Shown: positions 7,216 through 15,527 of the stretch, piece after piece
Numbering within the stretch: the stretch's first letter is position 1
Layout: each line of letters starts with the position of its first letter
Assembly (NCBI RefSeq): GCF_900100085.1
Contig: NZ_FNEJ01000003.1
Span: 248,001 to 312,000 of the forward strand
Length of the DNA stretch: 64,000 bases
DNA from: Salipiger marinus
Lineage (GTDB): Bacteria > Pseudomonadota > Alphaproteobacteria > Rhodobacterales > Rhodobacteraceae
Direction: 5' to 3'
The notes under the pieces: model-generated
What the model saw: only the letters and a program-made list of their open reading frames with translations
Told to the model about the DNA's origin: nothing
Databases searched by the model: none
Program-made: the position numbers and the translations under genes

Positions 7216-8184
7216 TCATTCGGGTTCGATCAGGCGCAGCTTGCCATCGAGCCATGGCAGCTGCCGCAGCGCCGGACCCATCACCTGATCGGCCACCAGC
7301 ATGCGCATGGTGCGCGCCACGTCACGCGGCACCCGGTCGGCCCAGTCGGCGGCGGCAAACAGCGCGATGGTGCGGGCAAAGGGCGTGAAGGGCAGCGGAT
7401 GCGCCTCCAGCCGGTCATGCATCCGTGCCGCGCGCATGTAACCCAAGGGCGTGGTGATCGCCCAGCCCATGCCGCGCGCCACCAGCGTCATCAGCGACAG
7501 ATGCGCGCCGATCTCGAACCTTTCCGGGAAATCCAGCTTGAGCCGGGCCAGATGCGCCTCGATCTGGCGCCCGATCATCTGGTCGCGATCATAGCGCAGG
7601 AAGGGCAGCGCCCGCATCAGCGCCTCCGGCCCGCCCAGTTCGGACATGCGGTCGCGCGGGGCCACAAGAATAAACGGATCGCGCGCCAGCGGATATTCGA
7701 TGACCCCTTCCATCACCCCGCCGGGGCTGGCGGAAATGCCGATATGCAGGCTGCGCGCCCGCATCGCCTCGACAATCTCGTGGCTGGGGGCGGTGACCAG
7801 CTTGAAGCGGCAGCGCGTCATGTTCTCGGCAAGGATGGTCACCAGCTGCGGCGTCACGTCATTGTCGAAATCGTCGATCACGCCAAGGTTCAGCACCGAC
7901 AGATGGGTCAGATCCATCACCGTCAGTTCGTTCTGCGCCAGCCGCAGCTGGCCCAGCACCACCTGCGTGCGGCTCAGGAAACTGCGCCCCGCCGAGGTCA
8001 GCTGCATCGGGCGGCGGCCATGATCCACCAGTTCCGTGCCAAGCGCGGTTTCCAGATTGCGCATCTGCTGGCTGACGGCAGGCTGGCTGAGCCCGGTGCG
8101 TTCGGCGGCCTGCGCCACGGAGCCGGTGGCCGCCAGCGCCTCGAACACCTCGAGCCCGCGCAGCGTCACCCCTTTCATCAGCAT
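7216..8184 (-). CDS. LysR-family transcriptional regulator
   Basis: A 322-residue LysR-type regulator. The N-terminal winged HTH spans about residues 5-65 (GSVAQAAERTGLSQPAVSQQ recognition region), followed by a type 2 periplasmic-binding-like effector domain. The start at 8184 is chosen because AGGAGG lies 8 bases upstream; a second ATG two codons later is possible. It is divergently transcribed from the HisD-family gene 89 bp away, the classic arrangement for a LysR protein that controls its neighbour. Confidence 0.93.
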   Translation of the reverse strand: MLMKGVTLRGLEVFEALAATGSVAQAAERTGLSQPAVSQQMRNLETALGTELVDHGRRPMQLTSAGRSFLSRTQVVLGQLRLAQNELTVMDLTHLSVLNLGVIDDFDNDVTPQLVTILAENMTRCRFKLVTAPSHEIVEAMRARSLHIGISASPGGVMEGVIEYPLARDPFILVAPRDRMSELGGPEALMRALPFLRYDRDQMIGRQIEAHLARLKLDFPERFEIGAHLSLMTLVARGMGWAITTPLGYMRAARMHDRLEAHPLPFTPFARTIALFAAADWADRVPRDVARTMRMLVADQVMGPALRQLPWLDGKLRLIEPE

Positions 8185-8232
8185 CGGTCCTGCCTCCTTC
8201 CGGGCAGGTGCCGCACCTCCCGTCCTTTCGCT

Positions 8233-8250
8233 CTTCCTGAAACTCTGAAG
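8233..8250. promoter_or_regulatory. Possible LysR operator in divergent region
   Basis: An interrupted dyad CTTC-N10-GAAG lies between the divergent LysR and HisD-family genes. LysR proteins bind T-N11-A type dyads, and this is the only one I see in the 89-bp gap. The match is short and could be chance. Confidence 0.3.
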
Positions 8251-8273
8251 CCCGCAGGTCAACACCAAACGCC

Positions 8274-9563
8274 ATGCCCGTGACGTATCTTAAAACCGCT
8301 CCCGGCCTGCCGCCCGAAGGCGCCGCCGACATCAAGGACACCGTGCAGATCATGCTGGCCCGCCTGCGCGCGGGCGGCGAGGAGGCGGCGCGGGATTACG
8401 CGCGGCGGCTGGATGGCTGGCAGCAGGAGGTGGTGGTCCCCGAGGCGAGCCTTGCCCGCGCGCACCGCGCCCTGCCGGTGACGCTGGTCGAGGACATCGC
8501 CTATGCCCATGCCAATATCCGCGCCTTCGCCGAGGCGCAGCGCGGGTCGGTGCAGGAATTCGAGGTGGAACTGCGCCCCGGCCTGCGCGCCGGTCAGCGG
8601 CTGATCCCGGTGGACTGCGCGGGCTGCTACGTGCCCGGCGGGCGCTATGCCCATATCGCCTCGGCGCTGATGACGGTGACCACGGCGCGCGCGGCGGGTG
8701 TGGCGCAGGTGGTGGCCGCCACCCCGCCCGGGCCGGAGGGCATCCCGCCCGCCGTGCTGCACGCGCTGCATCTGGCCGGGGCGCGGCGGGTGCTGGCGCT
8801 TGGCGGGGTGCAGGGGATCGCGGCGCTGGCCTTTGGCCTGTTCGGCGGGCCTGCGGCGGATATCCTTGCCGGCCCCGGCAATGCTTATGTGGCCGAAGCC
8901 AAGCGGCAGCTTTTCGGGCCGGTGGGCATCGACATGGTGGCGGGGCCGACCGATGTGATGATCCTTGCCGATGCCAGCGCCGATCCGCAGCGCGTCGCCG
9001 CCGATCTGGTGGCGCAGGCCGAACATGGTGCCACCTCCCCCTGCTGGCTGGTCACCACGCACCGCCCGCTGGCCGAGGCGGTGCTGGCGCTGGTGCCCCT
9101 GCTGGCCGAGGCCCTGCCGGAGCCCAACCGCGCGGCGGCCCGCGCCGCATGGGCGCAGATGGGCGAGGTGATGCTGGCCGCAAGCCCCGAAGAGATGGCG
9201 GACCTGGCCGACCGCTACGCCCCCGAACATCTGCACGTGATGGCCGCCGATCCGGGCTGGTGGCGCGGACGGCTGCGCGCCTATGGCTCGCTGTTTCTGG
9301 GGGCGGAGACCACGGTCGCCTTTGGCGACAAGGCGGCGGGGCCCAACCATGTGCTGCCCACCGGCGGTGCGGCACGGCATACCGGCGGGCTGTCGGTGCT
9401 GAAATTCCTCAAATGCGTGACATGGCAGCAGGCCGCCCCCGCCGCCCTGCCCGAGCTTGCCCGGGCCAGCGCCGCGATTTCCCGCGCCGAGGGCATGGAG
9501 GGCCATGCCCGCAGCGCCGAGGCGCGGCTGGTGCCGCCGCCGCATCTGCGCGCCTGCGGCTGA
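8274..9563 (+). CDS. Histidinol dehydrogenase family protein (probable catabolic paralogue)
   Basis: A 429-residue HisD-family NAD-dependent alcohol dehydrogenase. The family's zinc ligands and catalytic residues are present: Gln248 and His251 (QAEHG), Glu318-His319 (APEHLH), Asp352 (FGDKAAG) and His411 (EGMEGH). No other histidine-biosynthesis gene is nearby; the gene stands alone beside a divergent LysR regulator. That context is more typical of paralogues such as HpsN, which oxidises 2,3-dihydroxypropane-1-sulfonate. The extended GGAARHTGGLSVLKFLK segment after GPNHVLPT looks paralogue-like, but the substrate is inference. No strong ribosome site precedes the ATG. Confidence 0.85.
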   Translation: MPVTYLKTAPGLPPEGAADIKDTVQIMLARLRAGGEEAARDYARRLDGWQQEVVVPEASLARAHRALPVTLVEDIAYAHANIRAFAEAQRGSVQEFEVELRPGLRAGQRLIPVDCAGCYVPGGRYAHIASALMTVTTARAAGVAQVVAATPPGPEGIPPAVLHALHLAGARRVLALGGVQGIAALAFGLFGGPAADILAGPGNAYVAEAKRQLFGPVGIDMVAGPTDVMILADASADPQRVAADLVAQAEHGATSPCWLVTTHRPLAEAVLALVPLLAEALPEPNRAAARAAWAQMGEVMLAASPEEMADLADRYAPEHLHVMAADPGWWRGRLRAYGSLFLGAETTVAFGDKAAGPNHVLPTGGAARHTGGLSVLKFLKCVTWQQAAPAALPELARASAAISRAEGMEGHARSAEARLVPPPHLRACG

Positions 9564-9579
9564 GCGGCGGAAGGCAGGA

Positions 9580-9924
9580 TCAGAGCCCGGCGCACATGCC
9601 TTCGGCGCGGGTGACGAAGGCGCTGTAGCGGTCCCAGAAGTCGCGGTCGCGGCTGCGGTCGGACTGGCGCACTTCCTGCGCCTCGTGCGGGTCGCGGTAA
9701 AACCCGACCATGCGGCGCTGGTCGCCCGAGGTCAGGTCCACATTCGCCGCCGCCTGCACGCAGCCGCAAAGCGCCGGATTACGCGCCTTGCGGTCCGAGG
9801 CCATGCAGGCCTTGCTGATGGGGCCGGAGGCGGTGCGCACCACCTGATACTCGCTGCCCGAGCGCGAGCCGCCGCCGCAGCCCGCCAGCACGGCGAGAAT
9901 CGTCACGAGATAAATCGGTTTCAT
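9580..9924 (-). CDS. Small lipoprotein of unknown function
   Basis: A 114-residue lipoprotein precursor. The signal peptide MKPIYLVTILAVLAGCGGG ends in a lipobox (VLAGC), predicting lipidation of Cys16. The mature part has three further Cys (KACMAS, LCGCV), a final MCAGL, and an Arg/Asp-rich stretch (RQSDRSRDRDFWDRY). I recognise this only as a conserved Rhodobacteraceae-type lipoprotein without known function. It converges with the HisD-family gene, stops 16 bp apart. Confidence 0.75.
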   Translation of the reverse strand: MKPIYLVTILAVLAGCGGGSRSGSEYQVVRTASGPISKACMASDRKARNPALCGCVQAAANVDLTSGDQRRMVGFYRDPHEAQEVRQSDRSRDRDFWDRYSAFVTRAEGMCAGL

Positions 9925-10094
9925 TGCTCTGAACTCTCTGCTCGATGCCCCTCGCGCGTCCTGCCGACACGTCTTGCGGAGCTTCACGGCAGGATGCCGC
10001 AGAATTGCGATATTTTCAATTCACCGATCCGTTGGCAGGCGGAAGACGCCCCGCCTTTGCCGCCCAAGGCGCCGCCCGAGGCCGCTTCGCGGGC

Positions 10095-10160
10095 GGGGGC
10101 GCTGCCCCCGGCCACGCTGCCGCGTGGCCTCCCCCGGGATATTTGTGGTCAGAAGAAGCG
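10095..10160 (+). repeat. Dispersed hairpin repeat, copy 1 (tail type A)
   Basis: Hairpin 1 is GGGGGC-GCT-GCCCCC (10095-10109). Hairpin 2 is an 8-bp stem, GGCCACGC/GCGTGGCC (10110-10129). The conserved tail CCCCCGGGATATTTG followed by GTCAGAAGAAG ends near 10160. The same architecture recurs at five other loci in this window. This copy lies in the gap before lepA. Confidence 0.9.
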
Positions 10161-10227
10161 GCAGGCCGCCGGATGGGCTTGCGATCCGGCTTGACCGGGA
10201 GCGGAATCCCTTACATATCCGGGCATC

Positions 10228-12030
10228 ATGACCGATCTCGCGCACATCCGTAACTTCTCCATCGTCGCCCATATCGACCACGGGAAATCCACCCTGGCCG
10301 ACCGGCTGATCCAGCTCACCGGCACTGTCGCGGAACGCGACATGCAGGAGCAAATGCTCGACTCGATGGATATCGAGCGCGAGCGGGGCATCACGATCAA
10401 GGCCAACACCGTGCGCATCGAATATCCGGCGCAAGACGGGCAGACCTATGTCCTGAACCTGATCGACACGCCCGGGCATGTTGACTTCGCCTATGAGGTG
10501 GCGCGGTCGATGCACGCGGTCGAAGGCTCGCTGCTGGTGGTGGACGCCACACAGGGCGTCGAGGCGCAGACGCTTGCCAATGTCTATACCGCCATCGATG
10601 CCGACCACGAGATCGTGCCGGTGCTGAACAAGGTCGACCTGCCCGCCGCCGAACCCGACCGGGTGAAGGAGCAGATCGAGGACGTGATCGGCATCGACGC
10701 CTCGCAGGCCTGCCTGATTTCCGCCAAGACCGGCGTCGGCATCCCCGACGTTCTGGAAGCCATCGTCAAGCGCCTGCCCCCGCCCCATGAGGGCGACCGC
10801 GACAAGCCGCTGAAGGCGATGCTGGTGGATTCGAAATACGACCAGTATCTGGGCGTGATCTGTATCGTGCGCATCATAGACGGCGTGCTGCGCAAGGGCG
10901 ACCGCATCCGCATGATGAAGACCGGCGGCACCTATGACGTGGATGACGTGGGCGTCTACCGTCCCGCCATGACCGGCGTGAAGGAGCTTGGCCCCGGCGA
11001 GATCGGCTATCTCAACGCCTCGATCAAGCAGGTGCGCGACACCCGCGTCGGCGACACCATCACCCATGAACGGAAACCCTGCGCCGAGCCGCTGCCGGGC
11101 TTCAAGCCGTCGGTGCCGGTGGTGTTCTGCGGGCTTTTCCCGGTCGATGCCAACGACTTCAACGACATGCGCGACGCGATCGAAAAGCTGGCGCTGAACG
11201 ACGCCTCTTTCACCTACGAGATGGAAAGCTCGGCGGCGCTGGGTTTCGGCTTCCGCTGCGGCTTTCTGGGGCTTCTGCACCTCGAGGTGATCCGCGACCG
11301 GCTGGAGCGCGAATACAACATCGAGCTGATCACCACCGCGCCGTCGGTGATCTACCATCTTTACACCAAGGACGGGGAACGGCGCGACCTGCACAACCCC
11401 GCCGACATGCCCGACATGACGACCGTGGACCATATCGAGGAGCCGCGGATCAAGGCCACCATCATGGTGCCCGACGAGTATCTGGGCGACGTGCTGAAGC
11501 TCTGTCAGGACCGGCGCGGCATCCAGCTTGACCTGACCTATGTGGGCGGGCGCGCCATGGCGGTCTATGACCTGCCGCTGAACGAGGTGGTGTTCGATTT
11601 CTACGACCGGCTGAAATCGGTGACCAAGGGCTATGCCTCCTTCGATTACCATCTGGAAGGCTATCGCGAGGACAACCTCGTGAAGATGCAGGTTCTGGTG
11701 AATGACGAGCCGGTGGACGCGCTGTCCATGATGGTGCATCGCGACCGCGCCGAAATGCGGGGCCGCGCCATGTGCGAGAAGCTCAAGGAGCTGATCCCGC
11801 GCCACATGTTCAAGATCCCGATTCAGGCCGCGATCGGCGGCAAGGTCATCGCGCGCGAGACCCTGTCGGCCATGCGCAAGGACGTGACCGCCAAATGTTA
11901 CGGCGGCGACGCGACGCGGAAGAAAAAGCTGCTGGAAAAGCAGAAGGCCGGCAAGAAGAAGATGCGCCAGTTCGGCAAGGTGGAGATCCCGCAGGAAGCC
12001 TTCATCTCCGCGCTGAAGATGGACAGCTGA
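10228..12030 (+). CDS. lepA: Elongation factor 4 (LepA), ribosome back-translocating GTPase
   Basis: A 600-residue translational GTPase of standard LepA length. The G domain has G1 (AHIDHGKST), the switch region with RGITIK, G3 (DTPGHVDF) and G4 (NKVDLP). EF-G-like domains follow, then the LepA-specific C-terminal domain ending in the Lys-rich [20 protein letters not shown]. It lacks EF-G domain IV, as expected. LepA binds stalled or mistranslocated ribosomes. A strong terminator follows 54 bp after the stop. The usual partner lepB is absent here. Confidence 0.98.
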   Translation: MTDLAHIRNFSIVAHIDHGKSTLADRLIQLTGTVAERDMQEQMLDSMDIERERGITIKANTVRIEYPAQDGQTYVLNLIDTPGHVDFAYEVARSMHAVEGSLLVVDATQGVEAQTLANVYTAIDADHEIVPVLNKVDLPAAEPDRVKEQIEDVIGIDASQACLISAKTGVGIPDVLEAIVKRLPPPHEGDRDKPLKAMLVDSKYDQYLGVICIVRIIDGVLRKGDRIRMMKTGGTYDVDDVGVYRPAMTGVKELGPGEIGYLNASIKQVRDTRVGDTITHERKPCAEPLPGFKPSVPVVFCGLFPVDANDFNDMRDAIEKLALNDASFTYEMESSAALGFGFRCGFLGLLHLEVIRDRLEREYNIELITTAPSVIYHLYTKDGERRDLHNPADMPDMTTVDHIEEPRIKATIMVPDEYLGDVLKLCQDRRGIQLDLTYVGGRAMAVYDLPLNEVVFDFYDRLKSVTKGYASFDYHLEGYREDNLVKMQVLVNDEPVDALSMMVHRDRAEMRGRAMCEKLKELIPRHMFKIPIQAAIGGKVIARETLSAMRKDVTAKCYGGDATRKKKLLEKQKAGKKKMRQFGKVEIPQEAFISALKMDS

Positions 12031-12083
12031 GCCGCAGGTCTGCGTCTCTCCGGTGCCGGACCGCGACGTTCTGGACGTATGAC

Positions 12084-12120
12084 TCCCCGCAGAGCCTGTC
12101 TGGCCTGCGGGGATTTGCGT
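12084..12120 (+). terminator. Rho-independent terminator of lepA
   Basis: A 9-bp perfect stem, TCCCCGCAG (12084-12092) with CTGCGGGGA (12105-12113), and a 12-base loop, followed by TTTGCGTTTT. It lies 54 bp downstream of the lepA stop. Confidence 0.8.
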
Positions 12121-12313
12121 TTTACCCTTGGCTCCAGTCTTCCCAAGGGGCCGGCGCGCCAAGGCGAGTGGCGTCTCTGGCGATGACCGTGTCCCGCGGT
12201 GCTGGAGGAGATGCCGCAGGTTTCGACGGAGGTCGATCCTGTGTAATTCCAGCTTGCCGGGACGCGGCCATCCCACCTTCCGTATCCGCAACAGGCTGCA
12301 CTTGACCCCTGCG

Positions 12314-12400
12314 GGAGTGCTGAAGCACCGCCGCCTTGGCTTCGACAGGGAGATCGGGCGGGTTGTCTTTGTCGAGATGGCCGCAGCCGGAACGCCCTGA
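12314..12400 (+). pseudogene. Remnant duplicate of the C-terminus of the next gene
   Basis: Read in frame to the TGA at 12398-12400, this stretch encodes GVLKHRRLGFDREIGRVVFV and then EMAAAGTP. It parallels the C-terminus of the downstream secreted protein, GMLKHRSWGPNRRIGRVVFV and then PTEAEMDAAPVE. About 15 of the 20 leading residues agree and both end in a stop. No matching upstream portion or plausible start is visible, so it looks like a decayed partial tandem copy. From 12121 to 12313 I see no gene or clear signal. Confidence 0.65.
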
Positions 12401-12499
12401 GGTTCACGCGGTCGTGTCGGGGGGCCCTGTCATGGACCCTTCCCACAGACGCACAGCCAGAGGTAGAAGGGCGCAGCCCTTTTTACCTTTGGATCCGCC

Positions 12500-13138
12500 A
12501 TGTCCCGCCTCTGCCTTGCTCCGCTTCTGCTGGCGCTGTCGGCTGCCCCCGCCGCCGCGGCTGTCTGTGATTACCGGCCCAGCCGTCTGGTGGGCGACAC
12601 CGTGGCGGGGGCTGCCGACCTCGCGGGCGGCGTCGTCGACCGGGTGGCGGATGGCGGGTTCTACACGCTGGTCAACACCACCAGCGGGCTGACCCTTCTG
12701 GGCACCAAGCTTGGCGCCGCCACCAGCAGCACCGTCGGCCTGATCGAAGGTGCGGGCGGCGCGGGTGGTGTGGCCTCGGTGGTGCTGAACCCGACGGTCT
12801 GGGTGCCCGCGCTGATCGTGGTGGCGGGCGGCGCCGGATACGAGGCGACCTGCGCGCTTTTTGTCGACGAGCGCATCACCGAATATGACGCGGTGCTGCA
12901 GGTCATGCGGGATTTTCAGGCGCATTCCGACCCGGCCTATTTCCGGCTGGAGGAAAACACGCTCAACCCGTTTATCGAAGTCTATGACGAGGCGGGCAAG
13001 CGGCACAGCTATCTGGTCGAGGATCTGTATATCGTCGACGGCATGCTGAAGCATCGCAGCTGGGGGCCGAACCGCCGCATCGGGCGGGTGGTCTTTGTCC
13101 CGACCGAGGCCGAGATGGATGCGGCCCCCGTGGAATGA
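12500..13138 (+). CDS. Hypothetical secreted protein
   Basis: A 212-residue protein I do not recognise. It has a clear signal peptide (MSRLCLAPLLLALSAAPAAAA), a Gly/Ala-rich central region with a hydrophobic stretch (LNPTVWVPALIVVAGGAGY, about residues 97-115), and a polar C-terminal domain with DFQAHSDPAYFRLEENTLN and EVYDEAGKRHSYLVEDLYIV. The central stretch could be a membrane segment. A broken copy of its last 28 codons lies 100 bp upstream, suggesting past tandem duplication. It converges on the DUF4168 gene. Confidence 0.7.
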   Translation: MSRLCLAPLLLALSAAPAAAAVCDYRPSRLVGDTVAGAADLAGGVVDRVADGGFYTLVNTTSGLTLLGTKLGAATSSTVGLIEGAGGAGGVASVVLNPTVWVPALIVVAGGAGYEATCALFVDERITEYDAVLQVMRDFQAHSDPAYFRLEENTLNPFIEVYDEAGKRHSYLVEDLYIVDGMLKHRSWGPNRRIGRVVFVPTEAEMDAAPVE

Positions 13139-13156
13139 CCAAGATAGAATGACAAA

Positions 13157-13180
13157 GGGCCGCGCCTTGCGGCACGGCCC
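13157..13180. terminator. Bidirectional terminator hairpin
   Basis: GGGCCGCGCC and GGCACGGCCC pair (one C-A mismatch) around a short TTGC loop. It sits between two convergent genes, with AAA on the left side and CCTGT on the right. Confidence 0.6.
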
Positions 13181-13203
13181 CCTGTCGCGTCAGCGCCGGG
13201 ATG

Positions 13204-13638
13204 TCATTCCGTCATGGTGCCCTGCCCGTCTTCCGGGCCCTGACGGGTCTGCACCATCGCCATGATGCGTTCGTTCAGCTGCGGGTCGGCCTGCGCGGCC
13301 TGACCGATCTGGTTGTAGGTCGCGATGTCCATGCCATCGGTTTCCTCGACGGCGGAGGCCATCTCGGTCTGCGCCTCGGTGACCAGCGCCTGCTTTTCCT
13401 CGGGCGCTTCGGTGGCGTCGATGCGGGTCATGTAATCCTGACGCAGTTCCTGAACGCTCATCGCGGCGTCGACGAACGAGGTCAGCTGGTCATCGCTGAA
13501 ATTCGCGGCGGGCGCTTCGGGCGCGGCCGGGGTTGCGGGATCGGCGGGCATGGCGTCCTGCGCCAGCACCGGCGCCATCGGGGCGGCGACGAGGGCGGCA
13601 ATGACCGTAGATTTCAGCAGCATGCTCGTGCGTTTCAT
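13204..13638 (-). CDS. DUF4168 family secreted protein
   Basis: A 144-residue exported protein. The signal peptide is about residues 1-26 (KSTVIAALVAAPMAPVLAQ). A Pro/Ala-rich linker follows, then a helical domain with FSDDQLTSFVDAAMSVQELR and YNQIGQAAQADPQLNERI. These are the hallmarks of DUF4168, a periplasmic family of unknown function in proteobacteria and cyanobacteria. The start at 13638 is supported by GAAGGAGA upstream. Confidence 0.82.
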   Translation of the reverse strand: MKRTSMLLKSTVIAALVAAPMAPVLAQDAMPADPATPAAPEAPAANFSDDQLTSFVDAAMSVQELRQDYMTRIDATEAPEEKQALVTEAQTEMASAVEETDGMDIATYNQIGQAAQADPQLNERIMAMVQTRQGPEDGQGTMTE

Positions 13639-13851
13639 CGATTGTCTCCTTCTCGGCTTGCTTTGCCGCAGACCTGTCCTGCGGTGTCCCCCAAGAGGTA
13701 GGCAGCCCGACCGCACCCTGCAAAGGGCGGCGCGTGTTGCGGCGCTGCGGCAGCGGCGAGCCGCCGGAACCGCCGCCCGCGACCGGCGGCAGACCGCGCA
13801 AAGGGAGTGCCGCAATGGAACCCTTTGCGCCCCCGTGTCACGGTCGCGCGG

Positions 13852-14619
13852 TCAGGCCAGCATCTGGCAGTCACCGCAGACCGACACCGCCTGCCCCGAG
13901 ATGGTGCGCCCGCGCGGGCTGGTCAGGAACAGGATCTGGTCGGCGATCTGCTCGGGCTGCACATATTCCTTGAGCGAGGTATGGGAAAAGGCCGAGGCCT
14001 CCACCTCTTCGAAGCTGCGGCCCTGCCGCTGCGCCTTGGCCTCCAGCACGCGGCGCTGGCGGTCCCCGGCGACAAGCCCGGGCAGGATGGCGTTGCAGCG
14101 GATGCCGTCGCGGCCCAGTTCGATAGACAGCGACTTGGTCAGCCCGATCACCCCCCATTTCGCCGCCGCATAGGGCGTGCGCAGCGCAAAACCGACCCGC
14201 CCCGCCATCGAGGACAGGTTGATGATCGAGGCATTGCCGCTTTGCCGCAGCGCGGGCACGGCATGGCGCACGCAATGGAACTGCGAGGTCAGGCAGACAG
14301 TCAGGCAGGCGTCCCAGTCGGCGGGGTCGATGTCCTCCACCGGGCCGGTGGGGCCCGCGATGCCCGCATTGTTCACCAGCACGTCGAGCCCGCCCAGATG
14401 GGCCATGGCGGCGGTCATGAACCCGGCGATCTGGCCCGCATCGCCCATATCGGCCCGCTGCCGGAACACCTCGCCCGGCAGCGTCTCCAGCGCGGCCTCG
14501 TTGATGTCGCAGGTGGCGACGTGGGCGCCTTCGGCCAGATAGGCCTCGACAATGGCGCGGCCGATGCCCTGCGCGCCTGCGGTGACGATGACGCGCGCGC
14601 CCTCCAGTTCCAGCTTCAT
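13852..14619 (-). CDS. Short-chain dehydrogenase/reductase (SDR)
   Basis: A 255-residue classical SDR. The NAD(P)-binding motif is TAGAQGIGRAI (residues 13-23), NNAG is at about 90, the catalytic Ser is in NLSSMAG and the catalytic YxxxK is in YAAAKWG. Asp at the end of beta-2 (CDIN) suggests a preference for NAD. The C-terminus ends CGDCQMLA. Its ATG overlaps the stop of the GntR regulator (ATGA). Together they are divergent from the LIV transporter operon, so the SDR probably oxidises or reduces the same imported compound or a product of it. Confidence 0.9.
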   Translation of the reverse strand: MKLELEGARVIVTAGAQGIGRAIVEAYLAEGAHVATCDINEAALETLPGEVFRQRADMGDAGQIAGFMTAAMAHLGGLDVLVNNAGIAGPTGPVEDIDPADWDACLTVCLTSQFHCVRHAVPALRQSGNASIINLSSMAGRVGFALRTPYAAAKWGVIGLTKSLSIELGRDGIRCNAILPGLVAGDRQRRVLEAKAQRQGRSFEEVEASAFSHTSLKEYVQPEQIADQILFLTSPRGRTISGQAVSVCGDCQMLA

Positions 14620-15356
14620 GGCATGATCCTCCTGCGGCTGTTGTCCGTGTCCATCGCGCCATGGGCGCGGATCAGGTCCGAGGCGACACGGATGTCCTCG
14701 GCAATGGCCTGCGCCGCCGCCGCGCCATCGCGCGCGGAAAGCGCCTCGCAGAGTTGGCGGTGATGGGCGCGGGAATGGTGGGTGCGCGAGCGCGACATTT
14801 CCTCCTCCGAGGGCACGCCCGCCTCCACCCCGATGTCGAAATTGATGATCGGCCCGGCCTTGAGCCAGAGCATGGTGATCACCTCCATCAGCGCGGGCGA
14901 TCCCGCCGCGCGATAGAGCGCAAAATGCAGATCCTTGTTGGCGGCCACGGCGGCGGCACTGCCATAGGCGGCATCCAGCACCTCCTCGAACCGGTCGGCC
15001 AGCGCGAGGATCCCGGCGATTTCGGTGCGGCTCGCGCGGCTGGCGGCAAGCCGCGCCGCCTCGCCCTCGGTCAGCATCCGCACCTGCGTCAGATCGGCGA
15101 AAGCCTCCGAGGTCATCAGCGGCACCATCACCGCGCGTTTGGGTGACACGTCCAGCGCACCGCTGGCGGCAAGGCGGCTCACCGCCTCGCGCACGGGCAT
15201 CATCGACACTTCCAGCCGCTCGGCCAGATCGCGCAGCGACAGCCGGTCGCGCGGGCGCAGCGCGCCCGACAGCAGCATCTCGCTCAGCGTGTCATGCACC
15301 TGATCCGACAGGGTCTGGCGGCGCGCGGGGCGGATCTGATCCAGATTTTGCGACAT
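14616..15356 (-). CDS. GntR-family regulator, FadR/FCD subfamily
   Basis: A 246-residue regulator. The N-terminal winged HTH has LRDLAERLEVSMMPVREAVS (about residues 41-60). The all-helical C-terminal FCD domain carries the metal/ligand His residues (DLHFALYRAAGS and HHSRAHHRQL). FCD regulators respond to organic acids or amino-acid-like ligands. It is co-transcribed with the SDR and divergent from the LIV transporter. A perfect palindrome at 15401-15417 lies 45 bp from its start and is the probable operator. Confidence 0.92.
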   Translation of the reverse strand: MSQNLDQIRPARRQTLSDQVHDTLSEMLLSGALRPRDRLSLRDLAERLEVSMMPVREAVSRLAASGALDVSPKRAVMVPLMTSEAFADLTQVRMLTEGEAARLAASRASRTEIAGILALADRFEEVLDAAYGSAAAVAANKDLHFALYRAAGSPALMEVITMLWLKAGPIINFDIGVEAGVPSEEEMSRSRTHHSRAHHRQLCEALSARDGAAAAQAIAEDIRVASDLIRAHGAMDTDNSRRRIMP

Positions 15357-15400
15357 GGCGTCGGGAACTCCTGTTGACTCGAAGGTGCCCCCTCTGCAAC

Positions 15401-15417
15401 TGTGATCTCAGATCACA
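15401..15417. promoter_or_regulatory. Perfect 17-bp palindrome, probable GntR/FCD operator
   Basis: TGTGATCTCAGATCACA is a perfect dyad around a central C. It lies in the divergent gap between the GntR gene and the LIV transporter operon, where FadR-subfamily proteins usually bind. A TTGACT hexamer at 15374-15379 could be a -35 box for the rightward operon, which would place the palindrome over or just after the -10 region. Confidence 0.65.
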
Positions 15418-15527
15418 ACAGAACGGGCAAGAAGGCAACCATTGATCTCCCGGCGGAGGAGGAGAGTCAGCCGGGAAAATCAGGGGCCACACCCCGCCGT
15501 GATCGTCACAAAGGGAGGAGACCCAAG

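Noticed and set aside
15401-15417. CRP/FNR-type binding site
   Set aside because: The TGTGA/TCACA arms are separated by 7 bp, not the 6 bp of CRP sites, and an FCD regulator gene is adjacent; GntR operator is preferred.
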